A DNA stretch of 64,000 nucleotides, from positions 3,994,763 through 4,058,762 of the forward strand of contig NZ_UIGI01000001.1 of the NCBI RefSeq assembly GCF_900446255.1. The letters run 5' to 3'. Under the pieces are notes generated by a model. It saw nothing but the letters and a program-made list of their open reading frames with translations. It was not told the DNA's origin and made no database searches. The position numbers and the translations under genes were made by a program. This DNA comes from Buttiauxella agrestis. Lineage in GTDB: Bacteria; Pseudomonadota; Gammaproteobacteria; Enterobacterales; Enterobacteriaceae. Positions 51,751-61,025 of the stretch are shown here, in pieces (position 1 is the stretch's first letter; each line of letters begins with the position of its first letter).

Positions 51751-53148
51751 ATTTTTACCCGAGTCGCTAATTTTTGCCGCAAGGTGCTTAACCGCGATGA
51801 CGTCGTGGTCGAGGAGAATGAAGATCTCCCGCAAATCACGGTAATTCCGCGTGACCAGCACGCTCTGTCCCGCAAAGATATCAGTGAAAATGCCCTCAAG
51901 GTGCTCTATCGTCTGAACAAAGCAGGCTATGAGGCTTACCTCGTGGGTGGCGGTGTTCGTGACCTTTTGCTTGGCAAACGCCCGAAAGACTTTGACGTCA
52001 CCACCAGCGCAACACCGGATCAGGTTCGTAAACTGTTCCGCAACTGCCGCCTGGTTGGCCGCCGCTTCCGTCTGGCTCACGTCATGTTTGGGCCGGAAAT
52101 CATTGAAGTCGCCACTTTCCGTGGGCATCACGAAGAGCAGAAGTCTGATAAGCAGACTTCCCAGACCGGCCAGAACGGTATGTTGCTGCGCGACAACATC
52201 TTTGGTTCTATCGAAGAAGATGCCCAGCGCCGTGATTTCACCATCAATAGCCTCTATTACAGCGTGGCTGATTTCTCAGTGCGTGATTATGTCGGTGGCC
52301 TGCGTGATTTACGCAACGGCGTTATCCGCTTAATTGGCGACCCTGAAACCCGCTATCGCGAAGACCCGGTGCGTATGCTGCGTGCTGTGCGTTTCGCCGC
52401 CAAGCTGAATATGACGATTAGCCCGGAAACCGGCGAGCCGATTCCGCGTTTAGCTACCCTGATTAATGACGTGCCCCCTGCCCGCTTGTTTGAAGAGTCC
52501 CTGAAACTTCTGCAAGCTGGCCACGGTTACGCGACCTACGAATTACTGCGTGAATATCACCTGTTCCAACCATTATTCCCGACTATCACCCGCTACTTTA
52601 CCGAGCAAGGTGACAGCCCGATGGAGCTCATGATTGCTCAGGTGCTGAAGAACACCGATAACCGTATTCATAACGATATGCGCGTTAATCCGGCCTTCTT
52701 GTTCTCCGCAATCTTCTGGTATCCGCAGCTTGAGATGGCTCAGAAGCTGACTCAGGAAAGCGGCCTTGCTTATATGGACGCATTCGCACTGGCAATGAAT
52801 GAAGTGCTGGATGAAGCCTGCCGTGCGCTGGCTATTCCTAAACGCATTACCACACTGGTGCGTGATATCTGGGGCTTGCAGCTTCGCCTGTCGCGCCGCC
52901 AGGGCAAACGCGCATGGAAACTGATGGAGCATCCTAAGTTCCGTGCGGCGTACGATTTGCTGGCACTGCGTGCCGAAGTGGAAAACAACAGCGAACTCCA
53001 ACGCCTGACCAAATGGTGGGGTGAATTCCAGGTCGCAGCGCCCCCTGCGCAAAAAGATATGCTTGATGTGTTAGGGGATGAACCAGCGGCTCGCCGTCGC
53101 CATCGCCGGCCGCGTAAACGTGCACCGCGTAGCGGAGGAAGTGCATGA
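51751..53148 (+). CDS. pcnB: Poly(A) polymerase I, ATT start
   Basis: Adds 3' poly(A) tails that promote RNA decay and affects ColE1 plasmid copy number. The most plausible start is ATT at 51751, giving 465 residues, as in E. coli, whose pcnB also starts at AUU; the protein then begins (I/M)[18 protein letters not shown] lies just upstream. A TTG at 51730 is in frame but lacks a binding site. Nucleotidyltransferase motif [20 protein letters not shown] and RNA-binding regions are present; the C-terminus is Arg-rich. folK overlaps its stop by four bases. Confidence 0.93.
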   Translation: MFTRVANFCRKVLNRDDVVVEENEDLPQITVIPRDQHALSRKDISENALKVLYRLNKAGYEAYLVGGGVRDLLLGKRPKDFDVTTSATPDQVRKLFRNCRLVGRRFRLAHVMFGPEIIEVATFRGHHEEQKSDKQTSQTGQNGMLLRDNIFGSIEEDAQRRDFTINSLYYSVADFSVRDYVGGLRDLRNGVIRLIGDPETRYREDPVRMLRAVRFAAKLNMTISPETGEPIPRLATLINDVPPARLFEESLKLLQAGHGYATYELLREYHLFQPLFPTITRYFTEQGDSPMELMIAQVLKNTDNRIHNDMRVNPAFLFSAIFWYPQLEMAQKLTQESGLAYMDAFALAMNEVLDEACRALAIPKRITTLVRDIWGLQLRLSRRQGKRAWKLMEHPKFRAAYDLLALRAEVENNSELQRLTKWWGEFQVAAPPAQKDMLDVLGDEPAARRRHRRPRKRAPRSGGSA

Positions 53149-53624
53149 CACTGGCGTTTATCGCCCTTGGCAGCAACCAGGCGTCACCGCTTGAGCAAGT
53201 GACTCACGCGCTTGACGCCATTGCAACCATTCCGCAAAGCCGGGTGGTTGCTATTTCCTCTTTCTACCGCACCCCGCCACTCGGCCCGCAAGACCAACCT
53301 GATTACTTAAATGCTGCCGTCGCACTAGAAACTGAACTGTCTGCGGAAGACTTACTGGCTCATACTCAACGTATTGAGTTAGAGCATGGTCGTGTGCGCA
53401 AAGCAGAACGTTGGGGGCCGCGTACGCTCGATCTCGATATTATGCTGTTCGGTAATCTGACTATCGCCACACCTACGCTTACCGTGCCGCATTACGATAT
53501 GAAAAACCGCGCATTTATGCTGGTTCCGCTGCTGGAAATTGCGCCTGAATGCGCGTTCCCTGGTGGACAACGCGTGGCTGACGTTTTAAAACACCTCTCC
53601 CAGGATGGGATTAGTTTGTGGTAA
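53145..53624 (+). CDS. folK: Hydroxymethyldihydropterin pyrophosphokinase
   Basis: Transfers pyrophosphate from ATP to 6-hydroxymethyl-7,8-dihydropterin in folate synthesis. It has 159 residues. The family signature is [15 protein letters not shown] (about residues 88-102) after [13 protein letters not shown] at the N-terminus. Its ATG overlaps the pcnB stop as ATGA. In E. coli a fimbrial cluster follows; here panB is next after only 42 bases. Confidence 0.96.
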   Translation: MTLAFIALGSNQASPLEQVTHALDAIATIPQSRVVAISSFYRTPPLGPQDQPDYLNAAVALETELSAEDLLAHTQRIELEHGRVRKAERWGPRTLDLDIMLFGNLTIATPTLTVPHYDMKNRAFMLVPLLEIAPECAFPGGQRVADVLKHLSQDGISLW

Positions 53625-53666
53625 CCAGGGACGTGTTCATTTAATTAATATCATTCCGGGACTGCC

Positions 53667-54461
53667 ATGAAACCAACCACCATGTCTCAGTTGCGCCAGT
53701 GGAAACAGGCTCAACGCAAATTCGCGACAATCACCGCCTACGATTTCAGCTTTGCAAAACTGTTTGCCGATGAAGGCATTGGCGTGATGCTGGTTGGCGA
53801 TTCGTTAGGGATGACCGTTCAGGGCCACGACTCCACTCTGCCCGTCACCGTGCAGGATATTGCCTACCACACACGCGCCGTGCGCCGTGGTGCGCCAAAT
53901 TGCCTGCTGCTGGCCGACCTGCCGTTTATGTCTTACGCCACGCCTGAACAAACCTTTGCCAACTCCGCCGAACTGATGCGCGCCGGTGCCAATATGGTCA
54001 AGCTTGAAGGCGGTCGTTGGCTGGCTGACACTGTCAAAATGCTGACCGAGCGTGCCGTTCCCGTTTGCGGGCATTTGGGTCTGACGCCGCAATCGGTCAA
54101 CATTTTCGGTGGCTATAAAATTCAGGGACGTGATGAGGCTGCTGCGCAAACGCTGTTTGATGATGCCGTCGCTCTCGAAGCCGCAGGAGCACAACTGTTA
54201 GTGCTCGAGTGCGTGCCGGTTGCACTGGCGAAACGCATTACTGACGCGCTGACCATTCCGGTTATCGGCATCGGTGCAGGCAACGTCACTGACGGGCAGA
54301 TTCTGGTGATGCATGATGCATTTGGCATTACCGGCGGCCATATTCCAAAGTTTGCGAAAAACTTCCTCACCGGAACCGGTGATATGCGCGCTGCGGTGCG
54401 ACAGTACATTTCCGAAGTTGAGTCCGGCACCTATCCAGGTGAAGAACACAGTTTCCACTGA
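53667..54461 (+). CDS. panB: Ketopantoate hydroxymethyltransferase
   Basis: First committed step of pantothenate synthesis: transfers a hydroxymethyl group to 2-oxoisovalerate. It has 264 residues, as in E. coli. Metal and substrate regions [27 protein letters not shown] and [13 protein letters not shown] are intact, and [20 protein letters not shown] is typical. A TIM barrel enzyme. panC starts 14 bases downstream. Confidence 0.98.
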   Translation: MKPTTMSQLRQWKQAQRKFATITAYDFSFAKLFADEGIGVMLVGDSLGMTVQGHDSTLPVTVQDIAYHTRAVRRGAPNCLLLADLPFMSYATPEQTFANSAELMRAGANMVKLEGGRWLADTVKMLTERAVPVCGHLGLTPQSVNIFGGYKIQGRDEAAAQTLFDDAVALEAAGAQLLVLECVPVALAKRITDALTIPVIGIGAGNVTDGQILVMHDAFGITGGHIPKFAKNFLTGTGDMRAAVRQYISEVESGTYPGEEHSFH

Positions 54462-54474
54462 CAGGAGAAGGGTT

Positions 54475-55329
54475 GTGTTGATTATCGAAACCATACCGCT
54501 GTTACGTCAGCAAATTCGCCGCTGGCGCCAGGAAGGCAAACGCATCGCGCTGGTGCCGACGATGGGCAACCTGCATGACGGCCATATGAAGCTGGTCGAT
54601 GATGCCAAAAGCCGCGCCGATGTGGTGGTCACCACTATTTTTGTTAATCCAATGCAGTTTGACCGTCCGGATGATTTAACCCGCTACCCGCGCACCTTGC
54701 AGGAAGATTGCGAAAAGCTCAACCGTCGCAAAGTGGATTTGGTATTTGCACCTGCTCCTGCCGATATTTACCCGCAAGGCCTGGATTCTCAGACCTTTGT
54801 CGAAGTGCCAGGCCTCTCGACAATGCTTGAAGGCGCAAGTCGCCCTGGGCATTTCCGTGGCGTTTCGACCATCGTCAGCAAGCTGTTTAATATGGTGCAG
54901 CCTGACATCGCTTGCTTCGGCGAAAAAGACTTCCAGCAAGTCGCCGTGATCCGCAAAATGGTGGCGGACATGGGCTACGACATTGAAATCATCGGCGTGC
55001 CAACGGTGCGTGCAAAAGATGGCCTGGCGCTGAGTTCACGTAATGGTTATCTGACCGCCGAGCAGCGCAAAATCGCGCCGGGTTTGCACAAGGTGATGCA
55101 GTCAATTGCCGATAAACTGCGTGCCGGTGAGCGTGATACCGAAGAGATGCTGGCGATTGCCGCAACCGAGCTTAACGAAAAAGGTTTCCGCTCCGACGAC
55201 CTGCAAATCCGCGATGCCGATACCCTGCTGGAGCTAAATGTTGAAAGCAAACGCGCTGTTGTTTTAATGGCCGCGTGGCTGGGTCAGGCGCGTTTGATTG
55301 ATAATATTCAGGTCGAACTGGCGCAGTAG
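54475..55329 (+). CDS. panC: Pantothenate synthetase
   Basis: Joins pantoate and beta-alanine with ATP. I chose GTG at 54475, with AGGAG eight bases upstream, giving 284 residues, one more than E. coli; longer in-frame readings run back into panB. Motifs: [15 protein letters not shown] (ATP site), [26 protein letters not shown] and [13 protein letters not shown]. Forms the pantothenate cluster with panB and panD. Confidence 0.97.
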   Translation: MLIIETIPLLRQQIRRWRQEGKRIALVPTMGNLHDGHMKLVDDAKSRADVVVTTIFVNPMQFDRPDDLTRYPRTLQEDCEKLNRRKVDLVFAPAPADIYPQGLDSQTFVEVPGLSTMLEGASRPGHFRGVSTIVSKLFNMVQPDIACFGEKDFQQVAVIRKMVADMGYDIEIIGVPTVRAKDGLALSSRNGYLTAEQRKIAPGLHKVMQSIADKLRAGERDTEEMLAIAATELNEKGFRSDDLQIRDADTLLELNVESKRAVVLMAAWLGQARLIDNIQVELAQ

Positions 55330-55343
55330 ACAGCGTCATAAAA

Positions 55344-55392
55344 TCGGGCAATACTGCCCGACTAAATTCCGGTGGCAAGCACTCTGGCTTGC
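55344..55392. repeat. Two small hairpins in the panC-panD spacer
   Basis: TCGGGCA-ATAC-TGCCCGA (55344-55361) and GCAAGC-ACTCTG-GCTTGC (55375-55392) lie in the 97-base spacer. Neither has a T-run. They may separate panBC from panD expression. Confidence 0.6.
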
Positions 55393-55426
55393 TGCTTACG
55401 TAACTCTAGTGATGAAGGTTTAAGCT

Positions 55427-55807
55427 ATGATACGCACCATGCTGCAAGGCAAACTTCACCGTGTCAAAGTGACGCAGGCGGATTTGCACTATGAAGGCTC
55501 CTGCGCCATCGATCAGGACTTCCTTGAGGCGGCAGGCATTCTGGAATATGAAGCCATTGATATTTATAACGTCACCAACGGTAAGCGTTTTTCAACTTAC
55601 GCTATCGCTGGCGAACGTGGTTCTAAAATCATTTCGGTAAATGGCGCCGCGGCACACTGTGCTGATGTTGGTGACATTCTGATTATCGCCACTTACGTCA
55701 CCATGCCGGATGAGCAAGCGCGTAGCTGGCAGCCAAAAGTGGCCTATTTCGATGGCGATAACGACATGAAACGCCTGGCGAAAGCCGTACCGGTTCAGGT
55801 GGCATAA
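55427..55807 (+). CDS. panD: Aspartate 1-decarboxylase proenzyme
   Basis: Pyruvoyl enzyme that makes beta-alanine from aspartate for pantothenate. It has 126 residues, as in E. coli. Self-cleavage between Gly24 and Ser25 is visible in [10 protein letters not shown]. Other conserved residues are Tyr58 region FSTYAI and NGAAAHC. In E. coli yadD separates panC and panD; here they are adjacent. Confidence 0.98.
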   Translation: MIRTMLQGKLHRVKVTQADLHYEGSCAIDQDFLEAAGILEYEAIDIYNVTNGKRFSTYAIAGERGSKIISVNGAAAHCADVGDILIIATYVTMPDEQARSWQPKVAYFDGDNDMKRLAKAVPVQVA

Positions 55808-55825
55808 CCCCTGAGTTTTAGTAAG

Positions 55826-55859
55826 AAAAAGACCTGCTTTATTAAGCAGGTCTTTTTTT
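55826..55859. terminator. Bidirectional terminator between panD and yadE
   Basis: AGACCTGCTT-TATT-AAGCAGGTCT with A-run on the left and seven T on the right, between two convergent genes. Confidence 0.92.
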
Positions 55860-55862
55860 GTC

Positions 55863-57113
55863 TCAAGACTGCGGCTGGTTACTGATAAGCCGCGACATCG
55901 TTTCCAGCGAATCAGTACGCAGAATATAAAGCCGTTTTAGCAAAAACGGATTATCTCCCGGTTTCACCTTCCCGCGCACCGTTGTCACCGCCATATGGAA
56001 CCCCGCATCATTCGCGGCTTGTACCGCTTTATCGTTGTAGCCGCCAAACGGATACGACAGGTATAAAACATGCGGATTAAACTGGGCCAGCGCGCGTCTT
56101 GAATGCTCAAAATCGAGCAGAATATTGCGATAGGTTCGGCGTAAAAGTGTCGGCTGGCGGTTGGCGTCAACGCGATGCAAAAAATGCGTATGCGACTGGA
56201 TATCAAACACATCCTGACTGCCCTGCAATTCCGAGAGACTCATAAATTGCAGCGATTTTGGATTCCAGAGTTGCGGGTGCGCTTTTATGCGCGACGAAAT
56301 AATAAAGGACGTTGCTTTAAAACCGTACTCTTTAAGAATTGGGTAAGCGTAGCGATAAACCGATTTCAGGCCATCATCAAACGTAATCACCACCGCCCGC
56401 GCTGGCAGGTTCATGCGGTTACGCACATAGCCCTCAAGCTGGTACATCGTGAGTGTGGTGTAACCCGTATCGCGCAGCCAGGTCATTTGGTTACTAAATG
56501 CAACAACCGAGGTAGTGGTTGAGGTATGACGGAAGCGGGTGTTCTCTTCATCGCGCAAGATGTGGTGATAGGTCAGCACCGGAATGCCGTTATCGGGCTG
56601 CGCATCAAGGCTGCTGACATACCCAAGACGGTTGCCAATCCGAATTTGATACCAGGTCTGGTTTAAACGGTCTTTCAGTTTAGCAATGATCGGATAACGC
56701 AAATTATCTGCCAGCGTGCCAAACGGTGCGCTGCCGTTGTCGGGTGCGTTGTATACCGTGACATCGCGGAAAGTGACCAGATTCTGATTACTGAGCGGCT
56801 TGTTCAAATCACCCAATCGGTCTTCGACGCGCTGTTTCCCCGACACCGGCTCGAGGTGGGTTTTATCAATAAAACCGGTACCAAAACCGAAACTAAACTC
56901 ATAATAATCCGCGGCAATTGGCACGACGGCCAGTATTTGCCCTTCCTCAATTGTGCCCACAGAAATGACTTTGTCCCCAACCTGCGCCCAGATATCGGCG
57001 TCTTCGGTGGTCTGCATGTATTGCGCGGGGGTGTGATGGCTGCTGAGCAGGCTGGCATTCGCACTGCTGCCACAAATGAGCATCAACACGGAAAAAAGAA
57101 GGCGAGTTAGCAT
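55863..57113 (-). CDS. yadE: Polysaccharide deacetylase family protein YadE
   Basis: Predicted exported NodB-type carbohydrate deacetylase; its substrate is unknown. From the ATG at 57113 it has 416 residues; an in-frame ATG 16 codons earlier is possible. A signal peptide ([16 protein letters not shown]) leads an N-terminal region with SH3-like segments, then the deacetylase domain with [11 protein letters not shown] (metal Asp pair) near residue 240, [11 protein letters not shown] and [12 protein letters not shown]. Convergent with panD. Confidence 0.9.
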   Translation of the reverse strand: MLTRLLFSVLMLICGSSANASLLSSHHTPAQYMQTTEDADIWAQVGDKVISVGTIEEGQILAVVPIAADYYEFSFGFGTGFIDKTHLEPVSGKQRVEDRLGDLNKPLSNQNLVTFRDVTVYNAPDNGSAPFGTLADNLRYPIIAKLKDRLNQTWYQIRIGNRLGYVSSLDAQPDNGIPVLTYHHILRDEENTRFRHTSTTTSVVAFSNQMTWLRDTGYTTLTMYQLEGYVRNRMNLPARAVVITFDDGLKSVYRYAYPILKEYGFKATSFIISSRIKAHPQLWNPKSLQFMSLSELQGSQDVFDIQSHTHFLHRVDANRQPTLLRRTYRNILLDFEHSRRALAQFNPHVLYLSYPFGGYNDKAVQAANDAGFHMAVTTVRGKVKPGDNPFLLKRLYILRTDSLETMSRLISNQPQS

Positions 57114-57196
57114 AACGAGTTTGATTGCACTGAGTGTCTCAATGGCGGAAAGAGTCGCCATTCTAACAAAAGATCACTCAATACCAATCTTTCAAA

Positions 57197-57628
57197 TCAA
57201 TATTGGTGGAGTAGGACGAACGGGGGATTCTTTTGTTGTTGATGCCAAAGGCTGGTGATATCACCGCCCCCCTGCTCAACAATACGGTCGCGAAATTGTT
57301 CGCTGGTCAGCGTTTCACGCTGGGCGCGCATCGCAAATAACGTGGGAAGCGTGACGCCAGAAATCACCTCGCAATGAGAATGTTGGTGGCTCATCAGCGC
57401 CGCAGTACGGTATGGCGCCGCACCGGTTTGGTCGGTCAGAAAAATAACGCCATCGCCGGAGTCGCAGTTATACAACGCATCGCACATCATCCGGCTCAGC
57501 ATATTGGTGCTCAGCCCTTTCCAGTAATTCACCGCGCAGCATTGCGGCTGCGGGCCAAAACGTCGCTCGATTGCATCCAGCATATCCTGAGCATAATAGT
57601 CATGACCGGCAATAACCCAACCTAACAT
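57197..57628 (-). CDS. yadI: PTS EIIA component homolog YadI
   Basis: Single-domain mannose-family PTS IIA protein, 143 residues from the ATG at 57628 (AAGGAG upstream). The phosphorylated histidine is His9 in MLGWVIAGHDYYAQ. It has no IIB, IIC or IID partner nearby, so the sugar, if any, is unknown; it may be an orphan regulatory IIA. Lies between yadE and yadH, as in E. coli. Confidence 0.92.
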   Translation of the reverse strand: MLGWVIAGHDYYAQDMLDAIERRFGPQPQCCAVNYWKGLSTNMLSRMMCDALYNCDSGDGVIFLTDQTGAAPYRTAALMSHQHSHCEVISGVTLPTLFAMRAQRETLTSEQFRDRIVEQGGGDITSLWHQQQKNPPFVLLHQY

Positions 57629-57744
57629 GGCGTTCTCCTTTTCGCAGAGCGCAAGTGTGCCAGAGCGAAAAGTAAGCTCCCTGATGCTAATCAAAACTGA
57701 GTAAGAAAATTCTTCGATAACCCCCCATTTCGGGGGTATCGATA

Positions 57745-58515
57745 TTAGCTGCGCAGGCCGCGACCGCGTTGAATCAGATACCAGCACAGAATGTAGAAGG
57801 CCAGGATAAAGCCCACCAGCACTGCAACGGTAAACAACAGCGGCACGTCATTGATGCCGAGGAAACCATACCGGAAGCCGCTAATCATATACACCACCGG
57901 GTTAAGGTGAGACAGCGCTTTCCAGAAGGGTGGCAACAATGAAAGAGAGTAGAACACGCCGCCTAAATAGGTCAGCGGAGTCAGCACGAAGGTGGGAATC
58001 AGGCTAATGTCGTCAAAGGTTTTGGCAAACACAGCGTTCAGCAAACCGGCCAGCGAGAACAAAATGGCGGTCAGTAACAGCGTCAACGCGACAAACAGCC
58101 ACGAGTGAACCTGGAATGGCACGAAGAACAATGAAACAGCCGTCACCAGAATGCCAACACACAGGCCACGCGCCACGCCACCGCCAACATAGCCCGCGAT
58201 GATAATGTGGGTTGGCACCGGAGCCACCAGCAACTCTTCAATATTGCGCTGGAATTTGGCGCTAAAGAATGAAGAAGCCACGTTGGCATAAGAGTTGGTG
58301 ATCACCGCCATCATGATCAAACCCGGCACGATAAATTGCATGTAGGTGAAACCATGCATGGAGCCGATCTGCGAGCCAATCAGATTACCAAAGATAATAA
58401 AATACAACGTCATGGTGATGACTGGCGGCACCAAAGTTTGAATCCAGATACGCGTGAAACGGTGAATTTCTTTGGTCCAGATACTTTTTAACGCGACCCA
58501 ATAGAGATGCATCAT
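57745..58515 (-). CDS. yadH: ABC transporter permease YadH
   Basis: ABC-2 type inner-membrane permease, 256 residues and about six membrane segments. The signature of the ABC-2 family (FSLAGLLNAVFAKTFDDISLIPTFVLTPLTYLGGVFYSL region) is present. Its ATG overlaps the yadG stop as ATGA, so the two form an exporter. The substrate is unknown; the family includes polysaccharide and drug exporters. Confidence 0.93.
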   Translation of the reverse strand: MMHLYWVALKSIWTKEIHRFTRIWIQTLVPPVITMTLYFIIFGNLIGSQIGSMHGFTYMQFIVPGLIMMAVITNSYANVASSFFSAKFQRNIEELLVAPVPTHIIIAGYVGGGVARGLCVGILVTAVSLFFVPFQVHSWLFVALTLLLTAILFSLAGLLNAVFAKTFDDISLIPTFVLTPLTYLGGVFYSLSLLPPFWKALSHLNPVVYMISGFRYGFLGINDVPLLFTVAVLVGFILAFYILCWYLIQRGRGLRS

Positions 58516-59438
58516 GCCTTTCCTCCTTTCGGGCCGTTAACCAGCGTGACGAACAACTCTTCCAGACGGTTAGCTTTGTTACGCATACTTAACACCTGAA
58601 CTCCTTGCGAGCTTAACTGGCTGAATACGCTATTAATCCCTTGCTCACGCAGCACTTCCACTTCAAGTGTTGAGGTGTCCACCAGGCGATACTGGTAGCC
58701 ATCGAGTTTGGGCAGCGGGCTTTTCGGCGCAAGATCGAGAATAAACGTTTCTGATTTCAGCTTTGAAAGTAATGACTTCATCGAGGTATTTTCTACCAGC
58801 TCGCCGTTTTGAATAATGCCGATATTGCGGCACAGCATTTCTGCTTCTTCAAGGTAGTGAGTGGTCAGAATGATGGTGGTGCCTTTATCGTTCAGATCTT
58901 TCAGGAAGCCCCACATAGAACGGCGAAGTTCGATATCAACACCCGCCGTTGGCTCATCGAGGATCAGCAGTTTTGGCTCGTGCATTAAGGCACGGGCAAT
59001 CATCAAACGGCGCTTCATGCCGCCGGATAACATACGTGCACGTTCGTTGCGTTTTTCCCACAGATCGAGCTGTTTCAGGTACTTTTCGCTACGCGCGATG
59101 GCATCAGCACGTTCGACGCCGTAATAACCCGCCTGATGCACCACAATTTGCTGCACGGTTTCAAACGGGTTGAAGTTAAATTCTTGCGGCACCAGTCCGA
59201 GCTGACGTTTGGCGTTAACCACGTCTTTTTCCAGGTCGTAACCAAACACACGAACCCGGCCAGAAGTTTTATTAACCAGCGAACTGATGATACCGATGGT
59301 GGTAGATTTCCCTGCGCCATTCGGCCCCAGCAGCGCATAAAAATCACCTGCTTCAACACGAAGATCTATGCCACGTAGCGCCTGAACACCGCCAGCATAG
59401 GTTTTCGTTAACTGTTCCAGTTCTAATGCAATTGTCAT
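58512..59438 (-). CDS. yadG: ABC transporter ATP-binding protein YadG
   Basis: ATPase of the YadGH exporter, 308 residues as in E. coli. Walker A GPNGAGKST, Q-loop LVPQEFNFNPFETV, signature LSGGMKRR, Walker B LLILDEPTAGVD and H-loop TTHYLEEAE are all present. A C-terminal extension (about 215-308) is typical of DRA-type drug or polysaccharide ATPases. Divergent from can. Confidence 0.95.
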   Translation of the reverse strand: MTIALELEQLTKTYAGGVQALRGIDLRVEAGDFYALLGPNGAGKSTTIGIISSLVNKTSGRVRVFGYDLEKDVVNAKRQLGLVPQEFNFNPFETVQQIVVHQAGYYGVERADAIARSEKYLKQLDLWEKRNERARMLSGGMKRRLMIARALMHEPKLLILDEPTAGVDIELRRSMWGFLKDLNDKGTTIILTTHYLEEAEMLCRNIGIIQNGELVENTSMKSLLSKLKSETFILDLAPKSPLPKLDGYQYRLVDTSTLEVEVLREQGINSVFSQLSSQGVQVLSMRNKANRLEELFVTLVNGPKGGKA

Positions 59439-59559
59439 GGATATACGGTTACCTTGTCCGGTACAAAAAAGTTAAGCTGTTTAAAAATTATTTCAGTTGC
59501 ACTATCAGTTGCCCTATATTACCTCAACGCACTTCTTCCGTTACAGGTTGTTAACTTCC

Positions 59560-60240
59560 ATGAAAGACATAGATACCCTCATCAGCAATAACCAGGTCTG
59601 GTCAAAACTGATGGAGGACGAAGACCCGGGCTTTTTCGAACGTTTGTCTCAAGCCCAAAAGCCTCGCTTCTTGTGGATTGGCTGTTCTGATAGTCGTGTA
59701 CCCGCAGAGCGTCTGACCGGCCTTGAGCCTGGCGAGTTGTTTGTTCACCGCAATGTCGCAAACCTGGTTATTCATACGGACTTGAATTGCCTTTCCGTTG
59801 TGCAGTATGCGGTTGATGTTCTTGAAGTTGAACACATTATTATTTGCGGTCACTACGGATGTGGCGGTGTACAAGCGGCGGTTGAGAACCCGGACTTAGG
59901 GCTTATCAACAACTGGTTGCTGCACATTCGCGATATCTGGTTCAAGCATAGTTCGCTACTGGGAGAACTCCCACCGGAGCAGCGCCTGGACACACTTTGC
60001 GAGCTGAATGTGATGGAGCAGGTTTATAACCTCGGTCATTCCACCATTATGCAGTCTGCGTGGAAACGCGGGCAAAAAGTGACAGTTCACGGTTGGGCTT
60101 ACGGTATTCACGATGGTCGCCTGCGCGATTTAGAAGTCACCGCTACCAGCCGAGAATCGCTGGAGCAAGGTTACCGCAGCGGGATTTCAAACCTGCAAAA
60201 CTCTCATATCAGCCATAAGAATAGAACACCTTCGCAGTAA
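59560..60240 (+). CDS. can: Carbonic anhydrase
   Basis: Beta-class carbonic anhydrase (E. coli yadF) that supplies bicarbonate in air. From the ATG at 59560 it has 226 residues; earlier in-frame codons lack homology. Zinc ligands are Cys42 and His98/Cys101 in GCSDSR and CGHYGCGG. The C-terminal end ([13 protein letters not shown]) is a few residues longer than in E. coli. Divergent from yadG. Confidence 0.97.
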   Translation: MKDIDTLISNNQVWSKLMEDEDPGFFERLSQAQKPRFLWIGCSDSRVPAERLTGLEPGELFVHRNVANLVIHTDLNCLSVVQYAVDVLEVEHIIICGHYGCGGVQAAVENPDLGLINNWLLHIRDIWFKHSSLLGELPPEQRLDTLCELNVMEQVYNLGHSTIMQSAWKRGQKVTVHGWAYGIHDGRLRDLEVTATSRESLEQGYRSGISNLQNSHISHKNRTPSQ

Positions 60241-60250
60241 GTCAGATAGC

Positions 60251-60277
60251 AAAAAGGGCCTTAAAGGCCCTTTTTTA
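60251..60277. terminator. Terminator between can and hpt
   Basis: GGGCCT-TAA-AGGCCC with A-run before and six T after, between convergent can and hpt, so it can serve both. Confidence 0.9.
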
Positions 60278-60292
60278 ATGAATGCTACCGAC

Positions 60293-60829
60293 TTATTCGT
60301 CCAGCAGAACCACTTTGCCGACGTACGGCAGATGGCGATAACGCTGAGCGTAATCAATACCATAACCCACTACGAACTCGTCAGGAATGGCGAAACCCAC
60401 CCACTCCACGTTCACGTCAACTTCGCGGCGTTCCGGTTTATCCAGCAGCGTACAAATCGCCAGTGACTTTGGCTCACGCAGGCTCAGGATCTCACGCACT
60501 TTGCTCAAGGTATTACCGGAGTCGATAATATCTTCGACGATCAGCACATCTTTACCGCGAATATCCTCATCAAGATCTTTCAGGATTTTCACATCACGGG
60601 TGGTAGACATGCCGCTGCCGTAACTCGATGCGGTCATAAAATCGACTTCGTGGGGCACTTGCACTTCACGGCACAGGTCCGCCATGAACATAAACGAGCC
60701 ACGCAGCAGGCCAACCAGCACCATATCACTACCGCTATCACGATAATGTTCAGTGATCTCACGACCCAGTTCAGCGATACGGGCTTTGATCTCCGCTTCG
60801 GGGATCATCACTTCAACAGTATGTTTCAT
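60293..60829 (-). CDS. hpt: Hypoxanthine phosphoribosyltransferase
   Basis: Purine salvage enzyme that converts hypoxanthine to IMP with PRPP. From the ATG at 60829 it has 178 residues, as in E. coli. The PRPP loop is [14 protein letters not shown] (about residues 99-112), and [21 protein letters not shown] and [18 protein letters not shown] are typical. Divergent from gcd. Confidence 0.97.
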   Translation of the reverse strand: MKHTVEVMIPEAEIKARIAELGREITEHYRDSGSDMVLVGLLRGSFMFMADLCREVQVPHEVDFMTASSYGSGMSTTRDVKILKDLDEDIRGKDVLIVEDIIDSGNTLSKVREILSLREPKSLAICTLLDKPERREVDVNVEWVGFAIPDEFVVGYGIDYAQRYRHLPYVGKVVLLDE

Positions 60830-60957
60830 AGTTATAACCATATGATTTAAAAATAAATCATTCGATGTCGGTTAAATATCAGCCAACACAAAATATTCAG
60901 GCCAGCAGTATAACAGCAAAACCCATTCCCGTGCCCAATTGGTAAAAAAGCCATTTA

Positions 60958-60973
60958 TGTGATGAATATCACA
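60958..60973. promoter_or_regulatory. CRP site upstream of gcd
   Basis: TGTGA-TGAATA-TCACA is a perfect palindromic match to the CRP core, 53 bases before the chosen gcd start. In E. coli cAMP-CRP lowers gcd expression; the position near the promoter is compatible with repression here. Confidence 0.8.
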
Positions 60974-61025
60974 CTTGTTAATAACTATAATGAATTGCTA
61001 TCAAACTTTTAAGAGCGTGATAATT

